From a virus: a DNA stretch of 35,263 nt. Location: positions 1 through 35,263 of the IMG/VR virus record IMGVR_UViG_3300042385_000486. One strand, written 5' to 3'. Positions 25,294 to 33,993 of the stretch are shown piece by piece. The notes beneath the pieces were generated by a model. That model did no database searches. It was not told where the DNA came from and saw only the letters and a program-made list of their open reading frames with translations. Made by a program: the position numbers and the translations under genes. Positions within the stretch are counted from its first letter, which is position 1, and each line of letters begins with the position of its first letter.

Positions 25294-25299
25294 ACCCGT

Positions 25300-27585
25300 A
25301 TGAATAAAGAAATTTTTATAAAGAAACGAAATGGTATCACTGAGAAGTTTAATGCAGATAAAATCAATAAAATTTTACAATGGGCTACTGAAGATATAAA
25401 AGGTGTTGGATTTGAAGAAGTAGCGATGAACGCTCATTTGTCGTTCTTCGATGGTATGACATCAAAAGATATCCACGTGATGTTGATTGAAGCCGCGTCT
25501 AATCTAATCACAGAAGATAAACCTAATTATCAATTTGTAGCATCACGTTTATTAAATTATCAATTACGAAAAAATGTTTGGGGTGGTAAAAATCCCCCAA
25601 AGTTACACGATTTAGTTAAAACTAATATTGATGCTTTGGTTTATGACTCGGATATTTTAAATTGGTATTCCAAACAAGAATTTGACAAGCTAGATGAGTT
25701 TTTACGACATGATCGTGATTTTAATTTCACGTATGCTGGTATCAAACAGTTGTGTGATAAGTACTTGGTCCAAAATAGGGCTACTAAGGTAATTTATGAA
25801 AGTCCTCAGTTTGCTTATATGCTTATTGCAATGACTTTCTTTAAAGATTATAAAGAAAACCGACTTGAGTATGTAAAGAAAGCTTATAACTACTTTAGTA
25901 AACATAAGATCAATTTACCCACACCAATTATGGCAGGCGTAAGAACTCCAATGAAGAGTTATGCCAGTTGTTCACTGTTCACAGTCGATGATGATCTACG
26001 TAGTATTTTCAGCAACAATAGTGCGGTTGGGTTTGCTACAGCTAGTCGTTATGGCATTGGATTGAATTTATCAAGACTACGTGCTACAAACGCTCCAATT
26101 CGTAATGGTGAAGTAATGCATACAGGTCCAATTCCATTTGCTAAATCATTTGAAGCTACAGTAAAGAGTTGTCACCAGAATGGCATTCGTGGTGGGAGCG
26201 CAACTGTAAATTTCGCTTGGTTCCATTATGATATTCTAGATATTCTTGTATTGAAGAATAATCAAGGTACAGATGATAATCGAGTTCGTAAGTTAGATTA
26301 TTGCGTGGGTCTTGATAAACTAATTTTTGAACGTTTCTTGAAGAATCAAGACGTTACACTATTTAGTTATCACGAATGCCCTTCACTGTGGAATACATTT
26401 GGAATGGAAGGATTCAGAGAAAAATATGAAAAGGCTGAAGCTAACAAGAATCTCAAGTTCAAGAAGAAAGTACCTGCACGTGAATTGATGGGTCTACTTG
26501 CTAAAGAGCGTCTTGAAACTGGACGTATTTATACAATGTTCGTGGATCACGCAAATGAACACGGTAGTTGGTTGGATCAAGTGGATACAAGCAATCTTTG
26601 CCTTGAAGTGCATCATCCGTTAATTCCTATTTATGACGTTAATGATCAAAAAGGAGAAATTGGAGTCTGTGTATTGGCAGCATTGAATTGGTTAGAAATT
26701 AAAGATGATACTGAAATGGAAAATGTATGTGACATCATTGTCAGAATGTTGGACGCTTTGATTGATCACCAAGAATATTTCGTACCAGCAGCAAAGAACT
26801 TTGCTACTAAACGTCGTAGTCTTGGTGTGGGTGTAAGTAACTTGGCTGCTCTATTGGCTAAAGAAGGATTGAAGTATTGGGATGAAAAAGCTCCAAATTT
26901 CGTATCTAGATGGATGGAAAAGACCAGTTACTATCTAATCAAAGCAAGTGTTGAAATGGCAAAAGAAATTGGTAAGTGTGAAAAGTTTGATCGTACTAAA
27001 TTTAGTCAAGGTATTCTTCCTATTGATACTTATAAACGGGACATTGATGAATTTATCACTGAACCTTTACATATGGATTGGGAAGCTTTACGTGAAGACA
27101 TCAAGAAGTATGGTATGAGACATTCTACTCTTACTGCTTGTATGCCTGTAGAATCAAGTAGTGTAATTCAAAGTAGTACCAATGGTATTGAACCCCCCCG
27201 TAGTGCTATTAGTTTCAAGGGAAGCAAGAGTAACATTTTGCCTGTGGTGGTTCCAAATATTGATAAGTACAAGGATAATTATACTTTTGCTTTTGATATG
27301 CCAAATAATGAAGGATATTTGAAGGTAGCTGCTGCTATTCAAAAGTTCACAGATATGAGTATCAGTACCAACACGTACTATATTCCGTCCCGTTATGAGA
27401 AAAACAAAGTGCCTGTAGAGGTTGTTATTAAAGATATTTTGTTGGCATACAAGTATGGATTGAAGAATCTATATTATGCTAATACAGATGATGGTGATAA
27501 ACAAACAGCCATGGAAACAAAAACGGTTGATGAAAAACCAATAGTACAAGAATCCGATTGTGAAAGCGGAGCTTGCGCTCTATAA
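25300..27585 (+). CDS. nrdA: Ribonucleoside-diphosphate reductase, large subunit (class Ia)
   Basis: A 761-residue protein, the same length as E. coli NrdA, which converts ribonucleotides to deoxyribonucleotides for phage DNA synthesis. Residues 1-90 form an ATP-cone-like domain (IKKRNGITEKFNADKINKIL). The active site is intact: the first redox cysteine in SYASCSLFTVDDDL, the radical-site NLCLE (C434), the second cysteine in GEIGVCVLAALN, the tyrosine pair in NLYYANTDDG, and the C-terminal CESGAC pair at C754 and C759. Followed after 13 nt by nrdB, forming an operon. A weak hairpin precedes it. Confidence 0.96.
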   Translation: MNKEIFIKKRNGITEKFNADKINKILQWATEDIKGVGFEEVAMNAHLSFFDGMTSKDIHVMLIEAASNLITEDKPNYQFVASRLLNYQLRKNVWGGKNPPKLHDLVKTNIDALVYDSDILNWYSKQEFDKLDEFLRHDRDFNFTYAGIKQLCDKYLVQNRATKVIYESPQFAYMLIAMTFFKDYKENRLEYVKKAYNYFSKHKINLPTPIMAGVRTPMKSYASCSLFTVDDDLRSIFSNNSAVGFATASRYGIGLNLSRLRATNAPIRNGEVMHTGPIPFAKSFEATVKSCHQNGIRGGSATVNFAWFHYDILDILVLKNNQGTDDNRVRKLDYCVGLDKLIFERFLKNQDVTLFSYHECPSLWNTFGMEGFREKYEKAEANKNLKFKKKVPARELMGLLAKERLETGRIYTMFVDHANEHGSWLDQVDTSNLCLEVHHPLIPIYDVNDQKGEIGVCVLAALNWLEIKDDTEMENVCDIIVRMLDALIDHQEYFVPAAKNFATKRRSLGVGVSNLAALLAKEGLKYWDEKAPNFVSRWMEKTSYYLIKASVEMAKEIGKCEKFDRTKFSQGILPIDTYKRDIDEFITEPLHMDWEALREDIKKYGMRHSTLTACMPVESSSVIQSSTNGIEPPRSAISFKGSKSNILPVVVPNIDKYKDNYTFAFDMPNNEGYLKVAAAIQKFTDMSISTNTYYIPSRYEKNKVPVEVVIKDILLAYKYGLKNLYYANTDDGDKQTAMETKTVDEKPIVQESDCESGACAL

Positions 27586-27598
27586 TAAAAAAATATAT

Positions 27599-28657
27599 AT
27601 GAAAACTGTACTAAATAAGAAAAACATAGATCAGTTGCGCAACCCAATGTTCTTGGGAGAAGATCTATCACTTCAGCGATATGATAAGATCAAATATCCA
27701 AAGTTTTATGATTTGTACGATCAACAACTAAATTTCTTTTGGCGACCCCAAGAAGTTTCGTTGGTGAAGGATATTAGTGATTACAAGAATCTTTCTGCTG
27801 AGGAACGATTTGTTTTTGACAGTAATTTAAAGTTTCAAACTATGACTGATAGTATGTTGAGTCGTAGTATTCACGAACTAATGAAGCACGTTACAAATAG
27901 TGAATTAGAAATTTGTATGAATGCGTGGAGTTTCTTTGAAACTATTCACAGTAACAGTTATACATACATTCTTAACAATGTTTATCCAGATGCTACCAAG
28001 TTCTTTGATAGTGTCTTAGAAGACGAAGAAATTGTGAAACGTGCTAAAGCTATTAGTAAGAAGTATGATGAACTATTAACGCCGTCGGATGATATTAAAC
28101 AACAATTGTTTGATGCTGTATTGGCAACTCAAATTACTGAAGGGTTGATATTCTATGTATCATTTGCTTGTAGTTTTTACTTTGGATATCGTGGAAAGAT
28201 GGAGGGTAACAGTAAGATTATTAAATTTATCAGTAGAGATGAAAATCTTCACGTAGCTATTACCCAGAACATTATGAAGAATTGGATAAATAATCCGGAA
28301 GAAGGATTCCAAGATATTGTTAAGAAAAATGAAGATAAGATATATGCTGCTTATGAAATGGCGGTAAATGCTGAAAAGGATTGGGCAGATTATCTATTTA
28401 GTAAAGGTAGTTTGGTTGGATTGACGGCGGAAAGTTTGAAACATTATATTGAATGGTTGGCTAATAACAGATTAACAAGTATGGGATATAAGAAATTGTA
28501 TCCAGCTGCTAAGACCAATTTACTATCTGGGTGGTTAGATAGTTACTATGATAGTAAAAAACTTCAAGTAGCCCCCCAAGAAACTGAATTGAGTAGTTAT
28601 GTTAAAGGAGTTGATAACACGATCAGTGAAGGTGCATTTGACGACTTCAAATTGTAA
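27599..28657 (+). CDS. nrdB: Ribonucleoside-diphosphate reductase, small subunit (class Ia)
   Basis: A 352-residue protein from ATG 27599; an in-frame GTG at 27560 would overlap nrdA and is less likely. It carries the class Ia di-iron/tyrosyl radical set: D84 (QTMTDSML), E114 and H117 with radical Tyr Y121 (WSFFETIHSNSYTYI), a later Glu in ITEGLIFYVSFACSF and E/H in SRDENLHVAIT. The C-terminus ends in GAFDDFKL, a tail that binds NrdA in this family. It is followed by a strong terminator. Confidence 0.95.
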   Translation: MKTVLNKKNIDQLRNPMFLGEDLSLQRYDKIKYPKFYDLYDQQLNFFWRPQEVSLVKDISDYKNLSAEERFVFDSNLKFQTMTDSMLSRSIHELMKHVTNSELEICMNAWSFFETIHSNSYTYILNNVYPDATKFFDSVLEDEEIVKRAKAISKKYDELLTPSDDIKQQLFDAVLATQITEGLIFYVSFACSFYFGYRGKMEGNSKIIKFISRDENLHVAITQNIMKNWINNPEEGFQDIVKKNEDKIYAAYEMAVNAEKDWADYLFSKGSLVGLTAESLKHYIEWLANNRLTSMGYKKLYPAAKTNLLSGWLDSYYDSKKLQVAPQETELSSYVKGVDNTISEGAFDDFKL

Positions 28658-28679
28658 TTGTAAATAATTAAAAAATATA

Positions 28680-28708
28680 ACGAGTACTTTAACGAGTACT
28701 CGTTTTTT
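28680..28708 (+). terminator. Rho-independent terminator after nrdB
   Basis: ACGAGTACT (28680-28688), 6-nt loop, AGTACTCGT (28695-28703), then a run of six T. Ends the nrdAB transcript. Confidence 0.85.
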
Positions 28709-28712
28709 ATTA

Positions 28713-28720
28713 TATTTATA
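28713..28720 (+). promoter_or_regulatory. TATTTATA octamer before the PAS gene
   Basis: Exact TATTTATA, ending 22 nt before ATG 28743. A second near copy, AATTTATA (28733-28740), ends 2 nt before the start codon. Confidence 0.45.
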
Positions 28721-28742
28721 TCCATCTCGATCAATTTATATT

Positions 28743-29297
28743 ATGGAATCCATTTTTGTATACCTAGAAAAAATATTAGTAATAAGTGCAGCCGGCGGCG
28801 TTTTATTCGGCGCATTCAAATGGGTATTTACATTGAATCGGAATGTAAAAGAAATATTAAAAGAAGTCAAACCCAATTCGGGCACATCGTTAAAAGACCA
28901 TGTAGATAAGATAAACAAGCAGGTTAGTCACGATAGTAATTTGATTAAGACTATATGCACACGACAAAAATGGATATTAGATAATAGACCGGAACCAATA
29001 TTTGAATGTGATACCGATGGTAAATGTACGTGGGTAAATGAAAAATATTGTCAATTATTAAAACACGATGTAGATTATTTCTTAGGTAATGGGTGGAAAA
29101 ATGGTATCTTTAGTGAAGATTTGGAAATGGTTGAAAAAGAATGGGACAGATCTATTAAAGATAAAAGAAGTAGTATTACTATATACAGAATGATTGATAG
29201 AGAGGGTACTATATACCACGTTAAAGCAGTAGCTACCAGAAATGATAGTCATGGGTACATTGGGCATATAGAAATATTAGACGATAAAAAAGATTAA
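28743..29297 (+). CDS. Membrane-anchored PAS-domain protein
   Basis: A 184-residue protein. Residues about 5-29 form one hydrophobic helix (FVYLEKILVISAAGGVLFGA) followed by a basic stretch, so it should be anchored in the inner membrane with the rest in the cytoplasm. A coiled-coil-like linker (35-75) leads to a PAS domain (about 82-180): PEPIFECDTDGKCTWVNEKY, then a FSEDLEMVEKEWDRSI helix and a closing beta-sheet (GTIYHVKAVATR, GYIGHIEILDD). There is no kinase, cyclase or other output domain. It could sense a small molecule or redox state, or dock to a host signalling protein. The domain assignment is good; the role is unknown. Confidence 0.65.
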   Translation: MESIFVYLEKILVISAAGGVLFGAFKWVFTLNRNVKEILKEVKPNSGTSLKDHVDKINKQVSHDSNLIKTICTRQKWILDNRPEPIFECDTDGKCTWVNEKYCQLLKHDVDYFLGNGWKNGIFSEDLEMVEKEWDRSIKDKRSSITIYRMIDREGTIYHVKAVATRNDSHGYIGHIEILDDKKD

Positions 29298-29315
29298 TAA
29301 TTGACCATCAAGTAC

Positions 29316-29323
29316 TATTTATA
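29316..29323 (+). promoter_or_regulatory. TATTTATA octamer before the 212-residue hypothetical gene
   Basis: Exact TATTTATA. Its last base is the first base of ATG 29323 and it ends 11 nt before ATG 29335, which argues for 29335 as the start codon. A TTGACC lies upstream at 29301. Confidence 0.45.
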
Positions 29324-29334
29324 TGTATATTAAT

Positions 29335-29970
29335 ATGAAGTCTTCTAAAGAATTAGTCAATAAACTGGTAAAAGAAACATTGGAGCAAAAATATACAAAT
29401 GCTTCGTCTTCTTGGAGTGATTTAATCGACGGATTATCAAAAGAAATTAAGAAGCCTATTGAACTCGATGATGCTGGTAATTACAATGTATGTGATTGTG
29501 AACCACATCACATTAGTATTAGACCAATAGTACACGGTATTTGTGATATTCAAGCATTCAGAGACGGAAGTGATAGAACAAAGAAACTTTTTATGAAATT
29601 TGAAGATGTTAAGAAATTCGTAAAAGAATACTTAAAATCTGATATTACAAATTATGTAGATAGTGCTTTGGGTAAGGGAGTTGAAAATACCAAAGATAAA
29701 CAAGGTGGTAAAAAAGCTGATAAACAATCTGAATCTGAAGAAAACGTAGTTAACCCACAAAAAGGATTCAAAATTGTAAAGAATGTTAAGGTCGAGAATA
29801 TGAACGATCCAAAAGATGATCCTACTCAACCAATGCAAGCTGTTGGAGAATTCGCTAAACAAGGTGATCATAAACCAAAGAAAGCGGAATATAACCCACC
29901 TACATTACCAAAACATCTTCAAAAATTGGTTATTAAATATACAAAAGCAGGTAAAGCCAAAAAGAAGTAG
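29335..29970 (+). CDS. Hypothetical protein, charged
   Basis: A protein of 211 residues from ATG 29335 (215 from ATG 29323, which overlaps the TATTTATA motif). The N-terminal ~105 residues are compact, with NVCDCEPHHISIRPIVHGIC as the most distinctive segment; the Cys/His cluster might bind a metal. Residues 110-180 are a Lys/Glu/Asp/Gln-rich linker, and the end is basic (KLVIKYTKAGKAKKK), which could bind nucleic acid. No signal peptide or membrane helix. I recognise no family. It sits between the PAS gene and the secreted repeat protein and shares the TATTTATA motif. Confidence 0.5.
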   Translation: MKSSKELVNKLVKETLEQKYTNASSSWSDLIDGLSKEIKKPIELDDAGNYNVCDCEPHHISIRPIVHGICDIQAFRDGSDRTKKLFMKFEDVKKFVKEYLKSDITNYVDSALGKGVENTKDKQGGKKADKQSESEENVVNPQKGFKIVKNVKVENMNDPKDDPTQPMQAVGEFAKQGDHKPKKAEYNPPTLPKHLQKLVIKYTKAGKAKKK

Positions 29971-29999
29971 TTGACAATTTCTCAAATTTGATATACTAT
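29971..29999 (+). promoter_or_regulatory. Sigma70-like promoter of the secreted repeat protein, with GGTATACC at the start site
   Basis: TTGACA (29971-29976), 17-bp spacer, TACTAT (29994-29999); TATACT at 29992 with a 15-bp spacer is an alternative. The perfect palindrome GGTATACC (30003-30010) lies at the expected transcription start, an operator-like position. Confidence 0.6.
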
Positions 30000-30025
30000 A
30001 AAGGTATACCTAAAAAAGGATAAAT

Positions 30026-30343
30026 ATGACAAAATTAATTACTATCGCCGCATTGAGTGCAACTCTATCTTCCCAAACATTTGCTGGCGATAGAGAATGG
30101 GCTACAGTTGGTAAAGTATTGACCGGAGTTGCAGTAATTCACGTTATTGATAGAATTGTAAATCCCCCAACACAAGTTGTATATGTACAACCACAACCAG
30201 TGGTTTATGCACAGCCTGTAGTAGTACATCCTCAACCAGTAGTATATTATCAACCTGCTCCTGTTGTATATGTACATCCCCAACCAGCAGTAGTTGTGTA
30301 TGGTGGATGGGGTCGTCCAGTATATCACTATCATCATCATTAA
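30026..30343 (+). CDS. Secreted Pro/Val/Tyr-repeat protein (moron-like)
   Basis: A 105-residue protein. Residues 1-20 are a clear signal peptide (MTKLITIAALSATLSSQTFA, cleavage after A20), so it leaves the cytoplasm. A short helix (TVGKVLTGVAVIHVIDRIV) precedes about 50 residues of imperfect QPVVYxQP repeats (from residue 48), ending in a His-rich tail (YHYHHH). Similar low-complexity periplasmic proteins occur in bacteria. It has its own promoter, a good Shine-Dalgarno sequence (AAGGA at about 30016-30020) and a terminator, and is out of character with its neighbours. This is the classic layout of a moron, a gene that benefits the lysogen or infected cell. Function unknown; surface modification or metal binding through His is speculation. 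Confidence 0.6.
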   Translation: MTKLITIAALSATLSSQTFAGDREWATVGKVLTGVAVIHVIDRIVNPPTQVVYVQPQPVVYAQPVVVHPQPVVYYQPAPVVYVHPQPAVVVYGGWGRPVYHYHHH

Positions 30344-30365
30344 TAATATTATTTTAATATAACCC

Positions 30366-30391
30366 AAACCACCGTAACTGGTGGTTTTTTT
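30366..30391 (+). terminator. Rho-independent terminator after the secreted repeat protein
   Basis: AAACCACC (30366-30373), 6-nt loop, GGTGGTTT (30380-30387) followed by a T-run. Confidence 0.85.
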
Positions 30392-30401
30392 ATTTTTCCA
30401 G

Positions 30402-30429
30402 TTGACTTCTTATATATCCGTGGTAAGAT
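30402..30429 (+). promoter_or_regulatory. Sigma70-like promoter of the AAA+/VWA operon
   Basis: TTGACT (30402-30407), 16-bp spacer, TAAGAT (30424-30429), giving a leader of about 15 nt to ATG 30451. Confidence 0.6.
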
Positions 30430-30450
30430 GATTTTACGGTAAGAAAACTT

Positions 30451-31425
30451 ATGAAAAACAAAAACTCGTTTAATCTGGTTACTGGCAAGGACTTCAATAT
30501 CAAGGCTTATCTTGACACTTGTGTAAATCTACGTCCATCTTCTTTGATTATGGATGATCTCAAGTGGAAGTATATGGTACGTAGTGCTATTCGTGGCAAG
30601 AACATTCTGCTTCTTGGTCCAACTGGTTGTGGTAAGACTCTAGCAGCGCAAACTGTTGCTAAGGCTATTGGTCGTGAAGATAACTTCTTCTATTTTAATC
30701 TGGGTGCTACACAAGATGCTCGTAGTGCTTTGATTGGCAACACTCACTTTGATAAGAAGACTGGTACTCTATTCAAGGAGTCTAGTTTTATCAAGGCTAT
30801 TCGTACTCCTAACGCCATCATTCTACTTGACGAAATTTCTCGTAGTCATCACGATGGTGTTAATATTCTAATGACTGTTCTTGATGATCTCCAGCGTTAT
30901 CTTCGATTGGATGAAAAGGATGATTGTGAAGTTGTTAAGGTTGCAGACGGTGTAACTTTTATCGCTACTGCTAACGTAGGTAATGAATATACCGCTACCC
31001 GTGTAATGGATCGTGCTCTACTTTCACGTTTTCCTGTTAAGATTGAAGTGACTCCGCTTGATAAGGACGCTGAATTTTCTCTATTAAAGAATCGGTTTAA
31101 TATTAACTCTAATGAACAGCTAGACGTTCTAAAGTCTGTTTGTGAAATTGCTGATCATACCCGTAAACAGATTAAGCAGGAAGATAGTAAGCTTACTAAT
31201 TTTATTCCTACACGTAGTACTGTTGAAATTGCGGAACTAATTGTGGATGGATTTAATTTGCTTGAAATTGCTGAGACGACCATTTATCCTAACTTTACTG
31301 AGGATGGTGGTGTTGACAGTGAACGTACATATATTCGTCAGTTGGTACAAAAGTATATTAAGGTAGAATCTAAGGAAAAGTTGTTTAATGATCCATTGAA
31401 CAATACTACTCAACCTCCTTTTTAA
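30451..31425 (+). CDS. MoxR/CobS-like AAA+ ATPase
   Basis: A 324-residue protein of the MoxR/CobS branch of AAA+ ATPases. It has Walker A GPTGCGKT (56-63), Walker B IILLDE (123-128), sensor 1 TANVGNEY (N176 region) and an arginine-finger motif DRALLSRF (187-194). CobS-like genes are widespread in marine T4-like phages without other cobalamin genes. MoxR ATPases usually work with a VWA-domain partner, often to remodel or insert cofactors into proteins. Here the VWA gene starts 23 nt downstream. Cobalt chelation is not supported, because no CobN is present. Arginine codons are nearly all CGT, unlike the nearby hypothetical genes. Confidence 0.85.
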   Translation: MKNKNSFNLVTGKDFNIKAYLDTCVNLRPSSLIMDDLKWKYMVRSAIRGKNILLLGPTGCGKTLAAQTVAKAIGREDNFFYFNLGATQDARSALIGNTHFDKKTGTLFKESSFIKAIRTPNAIILLDEISRSHHDGVNILMTVLDDLQRYLRLDEKDDCEVVKVADGVTFIATANVGNEYTATRVMDRALLSRFPVKIEVTPLDKDAEFSLLKNRFNINSNEQLDVLKSVCEIADHTRKQIKQEDSKLTNFIPTRSTVEIAELIVDGFNLLEIAETTIYPNFTEDGGVDSERTYIRQLVQKYIKVESKEKLFNDPLNNTTQPPF

Positions 31426-31448
31426 TAACATATAGAAAATAAATTATT

Positions 31449-33533
31449 ATGAGCAACTACAGTGATTTCTGGTTAAAGGGTAACAATTACGATTGGGATT
31501 GGGAAGATGAACTTGATGCTGCTATTGCGGATGACGCTAATAACACGTTAAACGATGACGTAGAAGACCGTGTTTCGGAAAACACATCTCGACTGATTCG
31601 TATGTCTTCCGCTCGTCGTGCTATTTCTAATTATGTTAGCATTCTGACGAACCAGAACATTCCTGTAGTATTTAATGACAGTGCTGTAAATTGTACTGAT
31701 GGTAAGGTGGTTTATATCAGTAGCGATATTACTAAGAAGGATAATTTTGACGTGGCTGTTGGACTAGCCTTACACGAAGGCAGTCACGTTAAATATTCTG
31801 ATTTTGAAATGTTTAAGACAGTATGGATGAATGTTCCCCGTGACATTTATAATTACACTGAAAAGTTGAATATTTCAAAAGATATTGTTGGTAAGACCAG
31901 TCAACAGATTCTAAATTATGTAGAAGATCGTTATATTGATTATACTGTACATAATAGCGCGCCTGGTTATCGTGGTTACTACGATGCTTTGTATGATGAA
32001 TACTTTAATAATAAAGTAATTTCAGATGCCTTGAAAAGCAATCTATATCGTACACCTAGTATCGATTCATATATGTTTCGTATTATTAATCTTACGAATC
32101 CTGATACAAGCTTGAAATCATTGCCTGGTTTGTATGACATTGCTTGTGAATTGAATTTGTCAAATATCTGTCGTCTGACAACTCCAAAAGATCGTCTAGA
32201 CATAGCGTATAAGATTTCCGAAATTGTATTTAAGAATATTACTGAACACAAAACTGATAATGCACAGTCACAACCAACGGATGGAAATGGTGATGGAGAT
32301 GGCGATTCATCCGCCGTTGAAGATGATTCATCGAACCCAACTATATTGGGTACTGCTAGTGATGTACTTGGTGGTATGGAGTCTACTGTTACAACTGACA
32401 GTAGCGATGTAACTTCCAATATTGGATCTGATTCAAATATTAGTAAGTCTAAACAAACTAAGATTGCTAAATCATTTGATAAACAGAAAGACTTTCTGGC
32501 TGGTAAAATCAAAAAGAAAAAGGTTTCTAGACGTGAAAAGACATTGCTTGATGTACTAGAAAAGAGTAAAATTGATCTAGTACCTGTTGCAAGTGATGTT
32601 CTTAAGAACAACGGAATTGTTGGTAACGTTGAATGTATTCTTGTAAAGAATATGACAAAAGAATTGATCCTCTCAGATGAATTTCCAATGTCTATTGCAA
32701 AAGATGACATTGGAGCTCGTACTATGTTACAGAAGAACGTGGATGACGGCATTGTGTTAGGAGCTAAGTTAGGCCGCCGTCTTCAAATTCGTAATGAAAT
32801 TAACGTTGATAAGTTTACCCGTCGTAATATTGGTAAGATTGATAAACGTTTGATGCATGAACTCGGATTTGAAACCGATAGCAATATCTTTTATAATACA
32901 TTTGTCACCAAATATAAGAAAATTAACTTTCATATCAGTGTAGATGCTAGTGCTAGTATGCAAGGCAAAAAGTGGAATCGTACAATTAAACTATGTGTTG
33001 CACTAGCAAAGGCTACGTCTATGATTGACAATGTGGATCTGACGATTAGTTTTCGTACATCGATGGGTAACAGTCCATACATTGTAGTCGCGTATGATTC
33101 TAAGGTTGATAAATTTAGTAAGATAAAGAATATGTTCTCATATCTTTTGCCAACACATACAACTCCAGAAGGATTATGTTTTGAAGCATTGTTACGATAT
33201 TTGCCTAAAGCTAGTAACAACACAAACAGTTATTTTGTTAATATTAGTGATGGTGAACCGTGTTTCAACTACCATAGTACAGGAGGTATTGGGTTTTCAT
33301 ATAATGGCGCAACTGCTTTGAATCACACTCGTACACAAGTAAATAAAATACGGGAGACTGGATATAACATCATTTCGTATTTTGTAACGGAATATGATGG
33401 ATTTGGAGCCGAAACGTTACGTGCTAATTTCAGAACAATGTATGGTGTAGACTCTAATTTTATTAACGTCGAGAATCTAAATCAGATTGTTAAGACTATT
33501 AATAAAAAGATGATGGATTCTATTGACATATAA
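31449..33533 (+). CDS. VWA-domain protein with HExxH motif (CobT/DUF2201-like)
   Basis: A 694-residue protein. The N-terminal part contains LALHEGSHVKYSDF with HExxH at H109-E110-H113, as in the putative metallopeptidase domain that precedes VWA domains in DUF2201-type proteins. A low-complexity acidic/Ser region (about 260-335) links to the C-terminal half. There HISVDASASM (D499, S501, S503) is the MIDAS metal site of a von Willebrand A domain, followed by NISDGEPCF (about 598-606). The upstream MoxR/CobS ATPase is the expected partner. Metal binding and proteolysis are inferred; HExxH could be structural. No clear Shine-Dalgarno sequence precedes it. The gene's 3' end contains the -35 of the next promoter. 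Confidence 0.75.
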   Translation: MSNYSDFWLKGNNYDWDWEDELDAAIADDANNTLNDDVEDRVSENTSRLIRMSSARRAISNYVSILTNQNIPVVFNDSAVNCTDGKVVYISSDITKKDNFDVAVGLALHEGSHVKYSDFEMFKTVWMNVPRDIYNYTEKLNISKDIVGKTSQQILNYVEDRYIDYTVHNSAPGYRGYYDALYDEYFNNKVISDALKSNLYRTPSIDSYMFRIINLTNPDTSLKSLPGLYDIACELNLSNICRLTTPKDRLDIAYKISEIVFKNITEHKTDNAQSQPTDGNGDGDGDSSAVEDDSSNPTILGTASDVLGGMESTVTTDSSDVTSNIGSDSNISKSKQTKIAKSFDKQKDFLAGKIKKKKVSRREKTLLDVLEKSKIDLVPVASDVLKNNGIVGNVECILVKNMTKELILSDEFPMSIAKDDIGARTMLQKNVDDGIVLGAKLGRRLQIRNEINVDKFTRRNIGKIDKRLMHELGFETDSNIFYNTFVTKYKKINFHISVDASASMQGKKWNRTIKLCVALAKATSMIDNVDLTISFRTSMGNSPYIVVAYDSKVDKFSKIKNMFSYLLPTHTTPEGLCFEALLRYLPKASNNTNSYFVNISDGEPCFNYHSTGGIGFSYNGATALNHTRTQVNKIRETGYNIISYFVTEYDGFGAETLRANFRTMYGVDSNFINVENLNQIVKTINKKMMDSIDI

Positions 33534-33550
33534 TATAAAGATGATATAAT
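33523..33550 (+). promoter_or_regulatory. Strong sigma70 consensus promoter
   Basis: TTGACA (33523-33528), 16-bp spacer, TATAAT (33545-33550); both hexamers match the consensus exactly. The -35 overlaps the last codons of the VWA gene. It serves the gene at 33598 and looks like an early promoter. Confidence 0.75.
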
Positions 33551-33597
33551 ATATTAACGGTTAGATTTATAACAACATAAACAAGAAAGGATAAAGT

Positions 33598-33969
33598 ATG
33601 AAAAAGACAGATCGTAAGAATAAGACAAATCAAACAGTAAAATATCCAAGTTGTATTTTTACAATTAAGGAACTAAATGATATTAACACTGATATCGTAA
33701 CTATTAGTTTACGAGACAAGGTTAAGAAAGCAATTAATCGAGGTGAACTAAATGTAATTGGCGTTTTACCTAACGGAAAAGGTCGTCCAACTTTGGTACA
33801 CGTATTTGGACCGATTACCAAATCGGTTATTGATGAAGCTAAGAACAAGGGAGTACATTTAAATCGTGAGCTATTGGTTGAAATGGTGAACATCAATTCA
33901 TCTTCCAACAAGGAGTCGATTGTTATAGTCAATGTTGATACAACAAAGAACAATTCTGTTAATGTTTAA
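33598..33969 (+). CDS. Hypothetical protein, likely early-expressed
   Basis: A 123-residue protein with the strongest promoter in the window and a good Shine-Dalgarno sequence (AAAGGA at 33586-33591). The N-terminus is basic (MKKTDRKNKTNQTVKYPSC). A segment around 22-70 reads FTIKELNDINTDIVTISLRD, KVKKAINRGELNVIG and NGKGRPTLVHVF, alternating helices and strands, possibly a small DNA- or protein-binding domain with wing-like strands. No signal peptide. I recognise no family. Early, well-translated and followed by its own terminator, it may act on host processes. Confidence 0.55.
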   Translation: MKKTDRKNKTNQTVKYPSCIFTIKELNDINTDIVTISLRDKVKKAINRGELNVIGVLPNGKGRPTLVHVFGPITKSVIDEAKNKGVHLNRELLVEMVNINSSSNKESIVIVNVDTTKNNSVNV

Positions 33970-33993
33970 AGAAAAATCAATATAATAGATGTG

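Noticed and set aside
27560-27598. Upstream GTG start for nrdB
   Set aside because: It would overlap the conserved C-terminal CESGAC end of nrdA; ATG 27599 gives the normal NrdB N-terminus.
29323-29334. Earlier ATG for the charged hypothetical protein
   Set aside because: It overlaps the TATTTATA motif, so a transcript starting downstream of that motif would lack it; ATG 29335 is preferred, though not certain.
31979-32752. 257-residue antisense ORF
   Set aside because: It lies wholly within the VWA gene, which has clear HExxH and MIDAS motifs in the + frame.
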